Source of the DNA: Streptomyces sp. DH-12
GTDB lineage: Bacteria; Actinomycetota; Actinomycetes; Streptomycetales; Streptomycetaceae
Length of the DNA: 44,322 bases
Assembly (NCBI RefSeq): GCF_002899455.1
Contig: NZ_PPFB01000004.1
Location: 1 to 44,322 of the forward strand
Direction of reading: 5' to 3'
Every line of letters begins with the position of its first letter. The stretch's first letter is position 1. The notes under the pieces are model-generated. The model saw nothing but the letters and a program-made list of their open reading frames with translations. It was not told where the DNA came from and did not search any database. Made by a program: the position numbers and the translations under genes. Below, in pieces: positions 7,835-16,296 of this stretch.

Positions 7835-9856
7835 GTGCGCCATACCGAGCCCATGCTGCTGCACGCCTTCGACGCATCTCAGTTGACTGAGTCTCAATGT
7901 GGCTTGTTGGGAAGGGTTCTGCACGCTCTTGACCCCCAGGCGCTGGCAGGGGAGCACGCCTCGGCCTCGAACAGTGCCCTGCTGGCGCTGACCAGGGCAC
8001 GCGCCGGTCTGGCAGGCAGCGCTGCGGACGGCCAGCCGCAGCCCGAGCTGCTGCAGCGCGTGATCCGGTCGGCTCTGGCCTGTGCGAGACAGGCCGAGGG
8101 GGCTTTCCAGCACGGCGGCGGGCACACCCTGTTCCAGCAGGCTGAGACGTTTCTGACGGCTGCCGATACAGACCTGACCGCGCATCTTCGGACCCGTCGG
8201 CGTCCATTGGCGCCCCTGCCCTCGGCCGGACATCTGGCCGCAGGGCTTGACGCTCTCTTCCCGTCCCTGGTCACGGCAGTGCAGGACTGGGTAGTACGGC
8301 TGTGGTCACAACCGCCAGCCGACTACACACTGCAGGACACGATGCAGGGCGAACTGGCAGTGCTGCTTGCCCTCCAGGGACGTGACGAGGAACGTCTGGC
8401 CATCGACCTGCAGTCGTTGCTCATGCAGGGCCCCGTGCATGTCCAGCAGATCATGGACGTGCTCTGGCCAGCCCCCCAGAAACGAGTCCTCACGCTTCTT
8501 GTCCAGGGAGCCAGAAAGCTGATGAACCTGGAAGATTTACTTCCGGGCAGTCGCCAATGGGGGCTTGTCGACCATCAGCCCGTCGGGGACAGCAGCGCAC
8601 CGCAGACAGTGACAGACTTCGCACGCTGGGTGGGACCGCTGGGCAGCCACGCGCTGATCGTCCAGTTTCCTGTCACGGCAGCCGACATCCTCAGCTCCGT
8701 CGTCCTGGGGCGCCGCGAACTCAGCCAGGCTCTCGACCAGTACGCAGCAGGAGAGCGTCTCGTCGAGTTGCGCATCGCGGAGCCCTGGATGATCCGCACC
8801 GCGAACGGCAAGTCCCAACGGGGCACTTCCACTACGCCAACGGCCAAGCACGTCTACCCGCTCACAAAGCATCAGCCGCACGAGTTGCTGCCCGCCATGC
8901 GCGCGGTAAGCCTTGCGCGCCGCGTTGACGCCCCGATGACAAGCGCGGCCCTGTCCTGGAGCGCCCTGGAGTCCACCGGACTCACACCCAAGCAGGCGGG
9001 CCCTCTGGCGAAGGCCTGCGCGCTGCAGACTCTCCGCCAGCAGATCATCTCCCTGCATCCCCTGCTGGTCATGGGCGCCAGGGCTCGCCTCAACCAGCAT
9101 CAGATCAGAGTCCAGGCGGCTCGCGGGCAATTGAAGCGGCACGAGCGCGCTGTTCACGACAGCAGCCAGTCCGATTCTGCGGCAGCCCTGGCTGCTGCCG
9201 CACAACATCGGCAACTGGCCTCACAGGCCGCAGCGATACTAGCTCAGGAGGAGACTGCCCACCTGGAAGCAAAGCAGAACGTGAGGGCTTGGGAAGACGC
9301 CCTGCGCCAACATGTCCCCACTCCGCCACAGCAGGAGGACTACCTCCTCGACATCGGCTGTTGGCTACAGATGCTGACACCACCGCGCGCCAACGACCCT
9401 GCTCAGCTGCGCGCGGCCCGGGACGCCGTCGACTCGCTCAGTGCGTTCACTGGCGGTCACAGTGCTACACGGCTGCGTCTGTGGCGAGTGCGCCTGGCCG
9501 ACCCGTCCGCGCTCGCCCAATACATGCAACACCAACAGGAGGTCTACGAGGCGACCCTCCACTGGCTCTACGTTACACGGAACCTGGCATTCCACCGCGG
9601 ACAGTTCTCCGGTCCCGCAGACGTGATGTCCGCCCATGCCGGGCGAGCGCTGGTCGACATGACCCTGGAGTTCCTCGGGAATTGGCGCGTACTGGAACAC
9701 GCCGCCGGCAACGCCCCCCTCCCGGCAACCGAGGTCTACAAAACGTTGGCAACCCGCTACGACCAGCTGATCAGCCGACTCACCACACCAGGGGCAACCA
9801 GCCACCAGCTACGCGTCGATCACATCACCGGGCCCGACGAAACCTGGTGGATCTGA
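7835..9856 (+). CDS. Large protein with C-terminal HEPN-type R-x4-H motif
   Basis: 673 aa; GTG start at 7835 (an ATG at 7853 is an alternative). Most of it is helical and I recognise no family for residues 1-420. Residues about 420-495 are Ala/Gln/Glu-rich with coiled-coil character. Near the C-terminus, after W-L-Y-V-T, comes R582-N-L-A-F-H587-R-G, the R-[N]-x(3)-H signature of HEPN nucleases, as in Apea-type HEPN domains where an RN..xHG pattern follows a hydrophobic helix; a further helix follows (A-L-V-D-M-T-L-E-F-L-G). HEPN proteins are commonly metal-independent RNases in toxin, abortive-infection and anti-phage systems. The gene stands alone between IS5-family copies. Function as a defence RNase is inference; no partner gene is visible. 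Confidence 0.6.
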   Translation: MRHTEPMLLHAFDASQLTESQCGLLGRVLHALDPQALAGEHASASNSALLALTRARAGLAGSAADGQPQPELLQRVIRSALACARQAEGAFQHGGGHTLFQQAETFLTAADTDLTAHLRTRRRPLAPLPSAGHLAAGLDALFPSLVTAVQDWVVRLWSQPPADYTLQDTMQGELAVLLALQGRDEERLAIDLQSLLMQGPVHVQQIMDVLWPAPQKRVLTLLVQGARKLMNLEDLLPGSRQWGLVDHQPVGDSSAPQTVTDFARWVGPLGSHALIVQFPVTAADILSSVVLGRRELSQALDQYAAGERLVELRIAEPWMIRTANGKSQRGTSTTPTAKHVYPLTKHQPHELLPAMRAVSLARRVDAPMTSAALSWSALESTGLTPKQAGPLAKACALQTLRQQIISLHPLLVMGARARLNQHQIRVQAARGQLKRHERAVHDSSQSDSAAALAAAAQHRQLASQAAAILAQEETAHLEAKQNVRAWEDALRQHVPTPPQQEDYLLDIGCWLQMLTPPRANDPAQLRAARDAVDSLSAFTGGHSATRLRLWRVRLADPSALAQYMQHQQEVYEATLHWLYVTRNLAFHRGQFSGPADVMSAHAGRALVDMTLEFLGNWRVLEHAAGNAPLPATEVYKTLATRYDQLISRLTTPGATSHQLRVDHITGPDETWWI

Positions 9857-10152
9857 ACACGGCAGCACTGCGGCCCAGCGCTTGCAAAGACGGTCCGCGC
9901 CCGCCTCCTATGCGAACACGCCACACAACGCCACCCTACGCACCCCACACGGACACTCTCACTCCCCCTCACCCCGATCGCCGAGCTCCAGTGACTTGCT
10001 ACGGCAGTCTCAGTAGCTGTTGTCGTTCCGGTCTTGAGAGGCGGGCGTCGAACGGGAGTCTCGATCGGGTGATCGCGGCGGGCTGCGGGCATGAAGGCAG
10101 GGCCTCTTGGTAGCTCGGGGTTGCGAAGCCGACCGAGATCCAGGAGACCCTG
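9857..10152. other. Spacer and probable left end of an IS5-family element
   Basis: No gene. The stretch from about 9990 (AGTGACTTGCTACGGCAG...) has the look of an IS5-type left end leading to the transposase that follows, but I could not find a matching right end, so the boundary is uncertain. Confidence 0.3.
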
Positions 10153-11070
10153 TTGCCGCAGTTTTACGTGCTCACGCCGGTGGAGTTCAACTCGGCTGCA
10201 CCATCGTGTGATTGCCTCGCCCACCGGATCGGGAATGCGGTCGATCACCCGGAGCGTGTTCGGCGGTATCCCTCGGACATGACGGACGCGGAGTGGGCCG
10301 TGGTCCGGCCGCTGCTGCCGGTGCCGGGCTGGCTGCGTGGCCGGGGCGGGCAGCCGGAGGCGTACTGCCACCGGCAGATATTGGACGCCGTCCGCTACCT
10401 GGTGGACAACGGCATCAAATGGCGTGCAATGCCGGCCGACTCCCCGCCGTGGGACCGGGTCTACGCGTTCTTCCGCCGATGGCGCGAGAACGCCCTGGCC
10501 AGGGAGTTCCACGACCGGCTGCGCGGCCGAGTCCGCCTGGAGACGGGGCGGGATGCGGAGCCGACGGCCGGGGTGATCGACTCGCAGTCGGTCAAGGCGG
10601 ACGCCGTGGTGGGTGCCGACAGCCGCGGCTTCGACGGCGGGAAGCTGATCAACGGACGCAAGCGGCACGTCGTCGTCGACACCCTCGGCCTGCTGCTGGG
10701 TGTGATGGTCACCGCAGCGGACATCGGTGACCGCGCCGCCGCGAAGGTGCTGCTCGAGCGAGTGGCCGACGCTCACCACCGGCTGGAACTCGTCTGGGCC
10801 GACGGCGGTTACACCGGCAGCCTCGTCGAACACTGCCTGGCCGCGCTCGCTCTGGTCCTGGCGATCGTCAAGCGCAGCGACGACACACGCGGTTTCGTGG
10901 TGCTGCCCAAGCGGTGGATCGTCGAGCGGCTCTTCGCCCACCTGATGCGAAGCCGCCGCCTGGCGCGCGACTTCGAACGCCGCACGACCAGCGCCGAGGC
11001 GATGATCTACTGGTCGATGACCATGGTCATGACCCGCCGTCTGGCCCGCTCACGCTCCGCGCGAGCGTGA
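10153..11070 (+). CDS. IS5-family transposase
   Basis: Up to 305 aa in one frame. The N-terminal DUF4096-type region begins at R-R-Y-P-S-D-M-T-D-A-E-W; catalytic residues are Asp in G-V-I-D-S-Q-S-V-K-A, Asp in L-V-W-A-D-G-G-Y-T-G and Glu in W-I-V-E-R-L-F-A-H-L. The start is unclear: TTG 10153, GTG 10168 or 10177, or ATG 10279, which would begin exactly at M-T-D-A-E-W. The gene converges on a coiled-coil protein gene and the two 3' ends overlap by 44 bases. No frameshift is needed, unlike the IS427-type members elsewhere in the window. Confidence 0.85.
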   Translation: MPQFYVLTPVEFNSAAPSCDCLAHRIGNAVDHPERVRRYPSDMTDAEWAVVRPLLPVPGWLRGRGGQPEAYCHRQILDAVRYLVDNGIKWRAMPADSPPWDRVYAFFRRWRENALAREFHDRLRGRVRLETGRDAEPTAGVIDSQSVKADAVVGADSRGFDGGKLINGRKRHVVVDTLGLLLGVMVTAADIGDRAAAKVLLERVADAHHRLELVWADGGYTGSLVEHCLAALALVLAIVKRSDDTRGFVVLPKRWIVERLFAHLMRSRRLARDFERRTTSAEAMIYWSMTMVMTRRLARSRSARA

Positions 11071-11581
11071 ACCGGCCCGGTGCCGGCTCGGCCAGCCAGC
11101 CCCGCGAGACCAGGCGTTTCGCCTTCGACCGCAGCGCCTCCACCCTGGCCGGCACCACGTCCATGCCGAACAGGACGGTCATCTCCTGGCAGGTCAGCGG
11201 GCCCTGGCCGAGACGGACCCGATCCGCGAGCGCGGCCAGGATGCGCTGGTAGTCCGCCGACAGTGCCGTCCGGGCCAGCCCTTCGCGCCATACCGGAACC
11301 TGCGACTTCGCCTTCGCCGCCACGGGCGCCGACGCCTGCACCCCTGCTTCCAGCCCGGCACGGCCCGGTTGCTCGGCGGCCACCGCGTCGGCTGAATCGC
11401 CGCCCGGCGCGGACAGCACCGCACCAACGCGCTCGCGGGCGATCGTCCACTTCAGCCATTCCTGCTCGGCCGTTGCAAGCTCGGCCTGGATGCGGTCGGC
11501 CTCCTCGCGCAGCCCGTCCACACGACGACGGGCGGCAAGCTCGTGCTGTTCCAGCAGTCCGACAACCGACGGCATCCGCAA
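11027..11581 (-). CDS. Coiled-coil protein with possible winged-helix end
   Basis: 184 aa. Residues 8-55 (L-L-E-Q-H-E-L-A-A-R-R-R-V through A-E-Q-E-W) form a charged coiled coil. An Ala/Pro linker follows, and the C-terminal ~75 residues (A-D-Y-Q-R-I-L-A-A-L through K-R-L-V-S-R-G-W-L-A) look like a winged-helix fold ending in a G-W-L-x-E-x-x-P-G-R-F turn. Genes of this general type turn up beside transposases in Streptomyces, but I know no assigned role. ATG at 11581 or 11575 are both possible starts. It is divergent from the broken gene at 11604, only 22 bases away, and converges with the IS5-family transposase. Confidence 0.6.
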   Translation of the reverse strand: MRMPSVVGLLEQHELAARRRVDGLREEADRIQAELATAEQEWLKWTIARERVGAVLSAPGGDSADAVAAEQPGRAGLEAGVQASAPVAAKAKSQVPVWREGLARTALSADYQRILAALADRVRLGQGPLTCQEMTVLFGMDVVPARVEALRSKAKRLVSRGWLAEPAPGRFTLARSVSGPDGGS

Positions 11582-11603
11582 CCTCCACGGGAGCGACGAA
11601 ACG

Positions 11604-12022
11604 ATGGTCCATCACTCCCACACCGACGCCGCACCTATCCCTGACCAGCGAAAACGCAGTCGTCAGACTCGGAAAGACAACAGCCTCTCAGCCGACTTGC
11701 AGGACCACTGGTCAAACGACACAGAAGTACGGGCCCTGTTGCCATGTCACTGTCAAAGGGTGCCGTTCGGGTTCTGCACCGGCGAGAGGATGCGGGCAGC
11801 GGGCGAGCTCCTGCCGGAGAACTGCCGCTGCCTCGTCCTTGACACCTCCCTCACCTTCATCGATTTCCAGCGGCATCACCGCTTTGCCAGCGCATGCACT
11901 ATCTGCGGCTGGACAACATCTTCCGCATCACCGCGACCCTGCACGAAGCCGTCACGCAGGCGCACACGCTCAGCTTCCTACCCCGCCCGAGCACACTGCA
12001 GAGCGAGGCAGAGCACACCTGA
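11604..12022 (+). pseudogene. Unrecognised gene broken by a frameshift
   Basis: From the ATG at 11604 (GGGAG 8-12 bases upstream) the frame encodes a plausible protein with a C-H-C-Q-R-V-P-F-G-F-C-T-G segment and N-C-R-C-L-V-L-D-T-S. Near 11890 the sensible reading moves to the next frame (M-H-Y-L-R-L-D-N-I-F-R-I-T-A-T-L-H-E-A-V) and stops at 12020-12022. Together about 138 codons, apparently one gene with a single-base indel. The Cys/His cluster could bind a metal. I do not recognise the family. Confidence 0.4.
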
Positions 12023-12452
12023 TCCGGCCGACGCCGCATCGCTGCAGGTGCAGTGCTGGTCAGGTCTGCGGGAGTACCGCAGTACATGAGGCTGTTGGAC
12101 GCAGTACGTGATGCCGACCGGACGGTGACTAAGCAGGCGGTTTCCCGCCGGAGGCCGAGCTCCGCGACTCCCGTAAGTGGAGCGTGGAGGGCTGCCGCCG
12201 CCTGCACAACGGCCGATTGTGTATCCGCCCGCCGCGGATGCGGCAGGACAGGGCCTGGCCACGAGACGGTTTCCCGGCCGGAAGACGCGCAACGTCTGGT
12301 CTCCTGCCTCCAGGCACGGGAAACCAGACGTTCGCGCTGAGGGCGGCCACCGTGCGGCGGCGGGGCCAGCTCGACGGAGCCAGCCGGGGCGCGGCGGAGG
12401 CGGGCCATTGTGCGCACGAAAGTGGATCTTGGGCTGTGGATGATCACGGTTC
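12023..12452. other. Non-coding stretch with a strong inverted repeat
   Basis: No defensible gene. AACGTCTGGT (12291-12300) and ACCAGACGTT (12323-12332) form a 10-bp perfect stem, and TGCCT/AGGCA inside it makes a second stem around a CC loop. Together they form a long hairpin that could end transcription towards the IS5 relic, or be an old IS or recombination relic. Confidence 0.4.
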
Positions 12453-13327
12453 ATAGGTCGGGGAGATCTCACAGACGAGCAGTGGGCGGTGCTGGAGCCG
12501 TTGTTGCCGAGGGGAGCCAGAGCAGGGCGACCGCCGGTCTGGGCTCGGCGGCAGTTGATCGACGGCATACGGTTCCGTGTCCGGACCGGCGTTCCGTGGC
12601 GGGACGTCCCTGCCGAGTACGGACCGTGGAGCCGGGTCTATGACCTCTTCCGCCGGTGGCAGCGAAACGGTACCTGGCAGCGGATCATTACCCGGCTCCA
12701 GTCCCTGGCCGACGCGAGGGGGGCGATCACATGGGACCTGAGCGTCGACTCCACGGTCTGCCGCGCGCATCAGCATGCGGCTGGAGCTCGCAAGCACGGC
12801 GACCTTCAGAAGGAACCGCCGGGCGGCATCTTAAAGGAGCCTGGCGACCATGGGCTGGGGAGGTCGCGCGGCGGGTTCACTACCAAGCTTCACCTGGCAG
12901 TGGAGCAGGGGCAGAAGCCTATGTCGATCGTGGTGACCGCTGGGCAGCGCGGGACTCGCCGCAGTTCGAAGTTGTTCTGGAGAGGGTCCGCGTGCCCCGT
13001 GTCGGACCGGGTCGGCCGCGGGTCCGCCCTGATCGGGTGCGGGCGGACCGGGCCTACGCCTCCCGCAAGAACCGCGCCTACCTGCGTCACCGCGGGATTC
13101 GCTGCACCATCCCCGACAAGGCCGACCAGGCGCGGAACCGGCGGAAGCTCGGCTCCCGCGGCGGTCGACCACCGAAGTTCGATAAGGCTGACTACCGTGA
13201 GCGTCATGCGGTCGAGTGCGGGATCAACCGCCTCAAGAGACACCGTGCTGTCGCCACGCGGCACGACAAGCTCGCTGTTCGCTACGAGGCGACCGTGCTG
13301 ATCGCAACTCTCAACGAGTGGCTCTGA
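12453..13327 (+). pseudogene. IS5-family transposase, start lost and frameshifted
   Basis: Reads G-R-G-D-L-T-D-E-Q-W-A-V-L-E-P-L-L, the usual N-terminus, but the codon in the start position is ATA (12453-12455) and a TGA lies just upstream; only an internal GTG (12489) is left. The first Asp is in L-S-V-D-S-T-V-C-R-A-H-Q-H. At about 12950 the frame slips (G-Q-R-G then T-R-R-S), consistent with one G lost from a G-run; the correct sequence D-S-P-Q-F-E-V-V-L-E-R-V continues in the next frame with D-R-A-Y-A-S-R and the Glu in H-A-V-E-C-G-I-N-R-L-K. Two lesions make it inactive. Confidence 0.82.
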
Positions 13328-13351
13328 CCGGGGTGGCATTCCCGTCCTCGG

Positions 13352-13693
13352 TCACCAGTCCCGGCCGGCGGTCAGCTCCTCCGCATCCGCGTCCGTGAAC
13401 TCGTATGCCGATGCGACGAAACAGAACTCGTCACAGATCCACTCGCGAGCGACCGTCTCGATCCCGCTCCCGGCCGCCATGAACTCCCTGTCCAGTAGGT
13501 TGAACTCCTCGGTCGCAGCCTGGGTGAGCGCATACAGGGCCTCCAGATCCGACGGCCGTTCGGCCTCGATGCGCTCGCACAGACTCAGCAGAATTCCCCT
13601 GCCCCGTTCGACGATGCGATCAGGGAAGTACGAGTCGTCGAACATCTCCCGCAGGAACGCGTGTCCCCATACCTGCTGGTTTGTGATCGACAC
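13352..13693 (-). CDS. DUF5713-family protein
   Basis: 113 aa from a GTG with GAGAGGAAA upstream; the open frame runs further but without a ribosome site. The order F-L-R-E-M-F-D-D-S-Y-F-P, then L-E-A-L-Y-A-L-T-Q-A-A-T-E-E-F-N, then I-C-D-E-F-C-F-V-A-S-A-Y-E-F and the end R-D-W match the DUF5713 family, small acidic soluble proteins of unknown function found widely in bacteria. The gene is complete, sits between two IS elements and has no operon partner. Confidence 0.75.
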   Translation of the reverse strand: MSITNQQVWGHAFLREMFDDSYFPDRIVERGRGILLSLCERIEAERPSDLEALYALTQAATEEFNLLDREFMAAGSGIETVAREWICDEFCFVASAYEFTDADAEELTAGRDW

Positions 13694-13809
13694 GGTAGTT
13701 TCCTCTCCACGACGAGCTGACTCGCCGATCATGCACAGCACCGCTGACATCGACGCCACCCCTCTGGCGCCGGACCACGTGCGACCAGGACTTTCACAAC
13801 ACGCCCTAG

Positions 13810-15414
13810 CTTGATCTTTAACGTCCGGCGTCGAATGGCGTCTCGAACTTGATCACTCGGTTCGGTATCCGGCGGACGCAGAAGCGGCCTTCGTCTGAAC
13901 ATGTGCTCCGACCAAGGAACACACACGTCCAGCACGAAGGCCGCAAGGATGAGTCTGCTGCAACGCGACACCCGGCAAGAGGAATTGGCGCAACTGTCAC
14001 GCTTCCGGGGCGAGTTCTACTCCTGTCTCACCGCTCGTTCGGATGCGTTGTTCGAGCTGGCCGACGCCGTCCTGTGCGGTGACGGGCCGGTCAGGTCGCT
14101 GGCCGAGCTGTCATTGGTGGGCGAACACCGTCGCGGTCACGGCGGACTTTACGCGGCGGTGGCCCGCGGCCAAGTGGATACGGACCGGCTGCGGCAGGCC
14201 CTGACCGCGGTGCCCCTGCCGCGGGCCGCTGATGGCCGGCTGGTCCTGGCTGTCGACATCACCTGTTGGCTGCGGCCCAATGCTCACACCTCACCGCAAC
14301 GGATCCTGTGCCACACCTACGGACGCGGCAAGGACCAGCACATCCCCGTTCCCGGCTGGCCGTACTCCATCGTCTGCGCGCTCGAGCCCGGCCGCAGTTC
14401 ATGGACCGCGCCGCTGGACGCGCTTCGGCTGGCACCCGGGGACGACACTGCCACAGTCACCGCCCGCCAACTGCGCGAACTGGTTGAGCGACTGATCAGG
14501 GCGGGTCAGTGGCAGACGGGCGACCCGGACATCCTCATCGTCGCGGACGCCGGCTACGACGCACCCCGCCTGGCCTTCCTCCTGCGAGATCTGCCCGTGC
14601 AGGTGCTGGCCCGGATGCGTTCGGACCGGGTCCTGCGCAGGCCTGTTCCGCCTCGTCGGCCGGGCACGATGGGCCGCCCGCCCCGGCACGGCGGCGAGTT
14701 CGTCTTCGGCCAGCCCGACACCTGGGGCACCCCGGACACCCAGACCGTCACCGACACCCGCCTCTACGGCACCGCCCTGGCCCGCTCCTGGAACCGGCTG
14801 CATCCCAAGCTGACCCACCGCTCCTCCTGGGCCATGGCCGACGGCACCCTCCCCATCATCGAGGGGACGGTGATCCGCCTGGACATCGACCACCTGCCCA
14901 GCGGAGCCACCCCCAAGCCGGTCTGGCTGTGGTGGTCGGGCACCGACGCCACCGAAGCCGACGCCGACCGCCTCTGGCAGTCCTACCTGCGACGCTTCGA
15001 CATCGAGCACACCTTCCGCCTGTTCAAGCAGACCCTGGGCTGGACCACACCGAAGATCCGCACCCCCGAAGCGGCCGACCGCTGGACCTGGCTGATCCTC
15101 GCCGCCTACACCCAACTGCGGCTCGCCCGGCCGCTGGCAGCCGACCGGCGCCGCCCCTGGGAGAAACCCAGCCCGCCGGACAGACTCACCCCCGCCCGTG
15201 TCCGCCGGGACTTCCGACACATCCGCCCGACGACCGCCTGCCCGGCCCAGGCACCGAAACCCTCCCGGCCCGGTCCTGGACGACCACCGGGCCGCAAGAA
15301 CACCCAGCCCACACCCCGCCACGACGTGCACACACCCCGCAAAGCACAGCCGACGCAACGACGAACAAAGAAGTCAACGACCCCACGGCCCCGCCGCACA
15401 GGTTAAAGATCAAG
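13810..15414 (+). mobile_element. Insertion sequence with CTTGATCTTTAAC ends
   Basis: CTTGATCTTTAAC at 13810-13822 and GTTAAAGATCAAG at 15402-15414 are perfect 13-bp inverted ends around a single transposase gene. Flanks (CCCTAG left, ATATGC right) show no target duplication. The transposase stop overlaps the right end. Confidence 0.85.
13949..15406 (+). CDS. DDE transposase, Streptomyces-type (IS4/IS701-like fold)
   Basis: 485 aa from ATG 13949, with GAAGG upstream (an ATG at 13901 is a less likely start). Catalytic candidates: Asp in L-V-L-A-V-D-I-T-C-W, Asp in L-I-V-A-D-A-G-Y-D, and Glu in F-D-I-E-H-T-F-R-L-F-K. The last ~70 residues are Pro/Arg/Thr-rich and probably disordered. The N-terminus is a helical domain. 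It belongs to a transposase group frequent in Streptomyces; the exact IS family is not certain from motifs alone. The frame is intact. Confidence 0.85.
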   Translation: MSLLQRDTRQEELAQLSRFRGEFYSCLTARSDALFELADAVLCGDGPVRSLAELSLVGEHRRGHGGLYAAVARGQVDTDRLRQALTAVPLPRAADGRLVLAVDITCWLRPNAHTSPQRILCHTYGRGKDQHIPVPGWPYSIVCALEPGRSSWTAPLDALRLAPGDDTATVTARQLRELVERLIRAGQWQTGDPDILIVADAGYDAPRLAFLLRDLPVQVLARMRSDRVLRRPVPPRRPGTMGRPPRHGGEFVFGQPDTWGTPDTQTVTDTRLYGTALARSWNRLHPKLTHRSSWAMADGTLPIIEGTVIRLDIDHLPSGATPKPVWLWWSGTDATEADADRLWQSYLRRFDIEHTFRLFKQTLGWTTPKIRTPEAADRWTWLILAAYTQLRLARPLAADRRRPWEKPSPPDRLTPARVRRDFRHIRPTTACPAQAPKPSRPGPGRPPGRKNTQPTPRHDVHTPRKAQPTQRRTKKSTTPRPRRTG

Positions 15415-15446
15415 ATATGCCTGGAGCCAGAGTGAAGTGTCGGGTC

Positions 15447-15761
15447 CTACGCTGCTTGGTCCCACTGATCCGGGAGGGTGTCATCGTCCGACGGGTGCTG
15501 CTCGGCCTTCTCGTGGGCTCGCAGGGCGGCCCAGGTGAGGGCGGCGAGGGGGATGAGGTACCAGGGCGCCGGCCACAGGGCCTGCCACCAGTCGGCCTGG
15601 GGGGTGAGGAGCAGGTCGGTGGCGGCGGTGGTCATGCCGGCGGTAAGGCTCCAGCACAGCAGGCGTCCAGCCCGTTGCGCGGAGCGCGTGAGCCGAGGCG
15701 CGGAGACGCGGTGGTGACGGGTGGGGTGGGAGCAGGGCGTGCGTCCGCCCGGTGTGCTCAT
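15447..15761 (-). CDS. Small membrane protein, unknown
   Basis: 104 aa. A basic N-terminal ~30 residues (His/Arg/Ser/Thr) is followed by two hydrophobic segments, about residues 33-51 and 63-81, separated by a W-W-Q-A-L-W turn, and an acidic tail ending D-Q-W-D-Q-A-A. The ATG at 15761 is the best start; upstream codons are open but not convincing. It faces away from the RHS gene and has no clear partner. I do not recognise the family. The ~535 bases between it and the RHS gene show no further gene. Confidence 0.45.
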   Translation of the reverse strand: MSTPGGRTPCSHPTRHHRVSAPRLTRSAQRAGRLLCWSLTAGMTTAATDLLLTPQADWWQALWPAPWYLIPLAALTWAALRAHEKAEQHPSDDDTLPDQWDQAA

Positions 15762-16296
15762 CGGAGGGATGTCCTTCACGACAGGGGTGGTTGCCGCGGG
15801 CTGGGGGACCACGCATGCGGGACGGGCCCAGTGTGCATCTGGTGGAGCGGGGCCGCGGATGCCCTCCGTGCACACCGCGTCCTCTGAGTCAACTTCTCCG
15901 TCCTGTGCTTTCACGCCGTGACCGGCAGGGACGCTCGATGAGTGCTGCTCGGCAGTGAAGCGGACAGGTTTGAACATGGCCGAAAGAGAGCGGTCGCTGA
16001 CCTCGACTTCCATGAGGAAACTGCAGGTCAGCAGGTTTCGGTCAAGATAGCCCCTGGAACCAGTAACGGAATCATCAATTCCGCCCGTCTCTCGTGGTGG
16101 TTGAGGTATTGAAGTCCCGTTTTGTTCTACCGAAGCGGTGGGGCTGATTCCGGCCCGCATGCATAAGACCTTCGAGGGCACGACGCGTCGCTTTGTGTGT
16201 GTCTTGTGACAGCTTGTGAGGCGCCGGTGACCGTGCTGGGTCACCGGTTTTGACCGTCTGTCTGGCGCACTTCTGACTTCCTGTGGGGGGAAGCCG

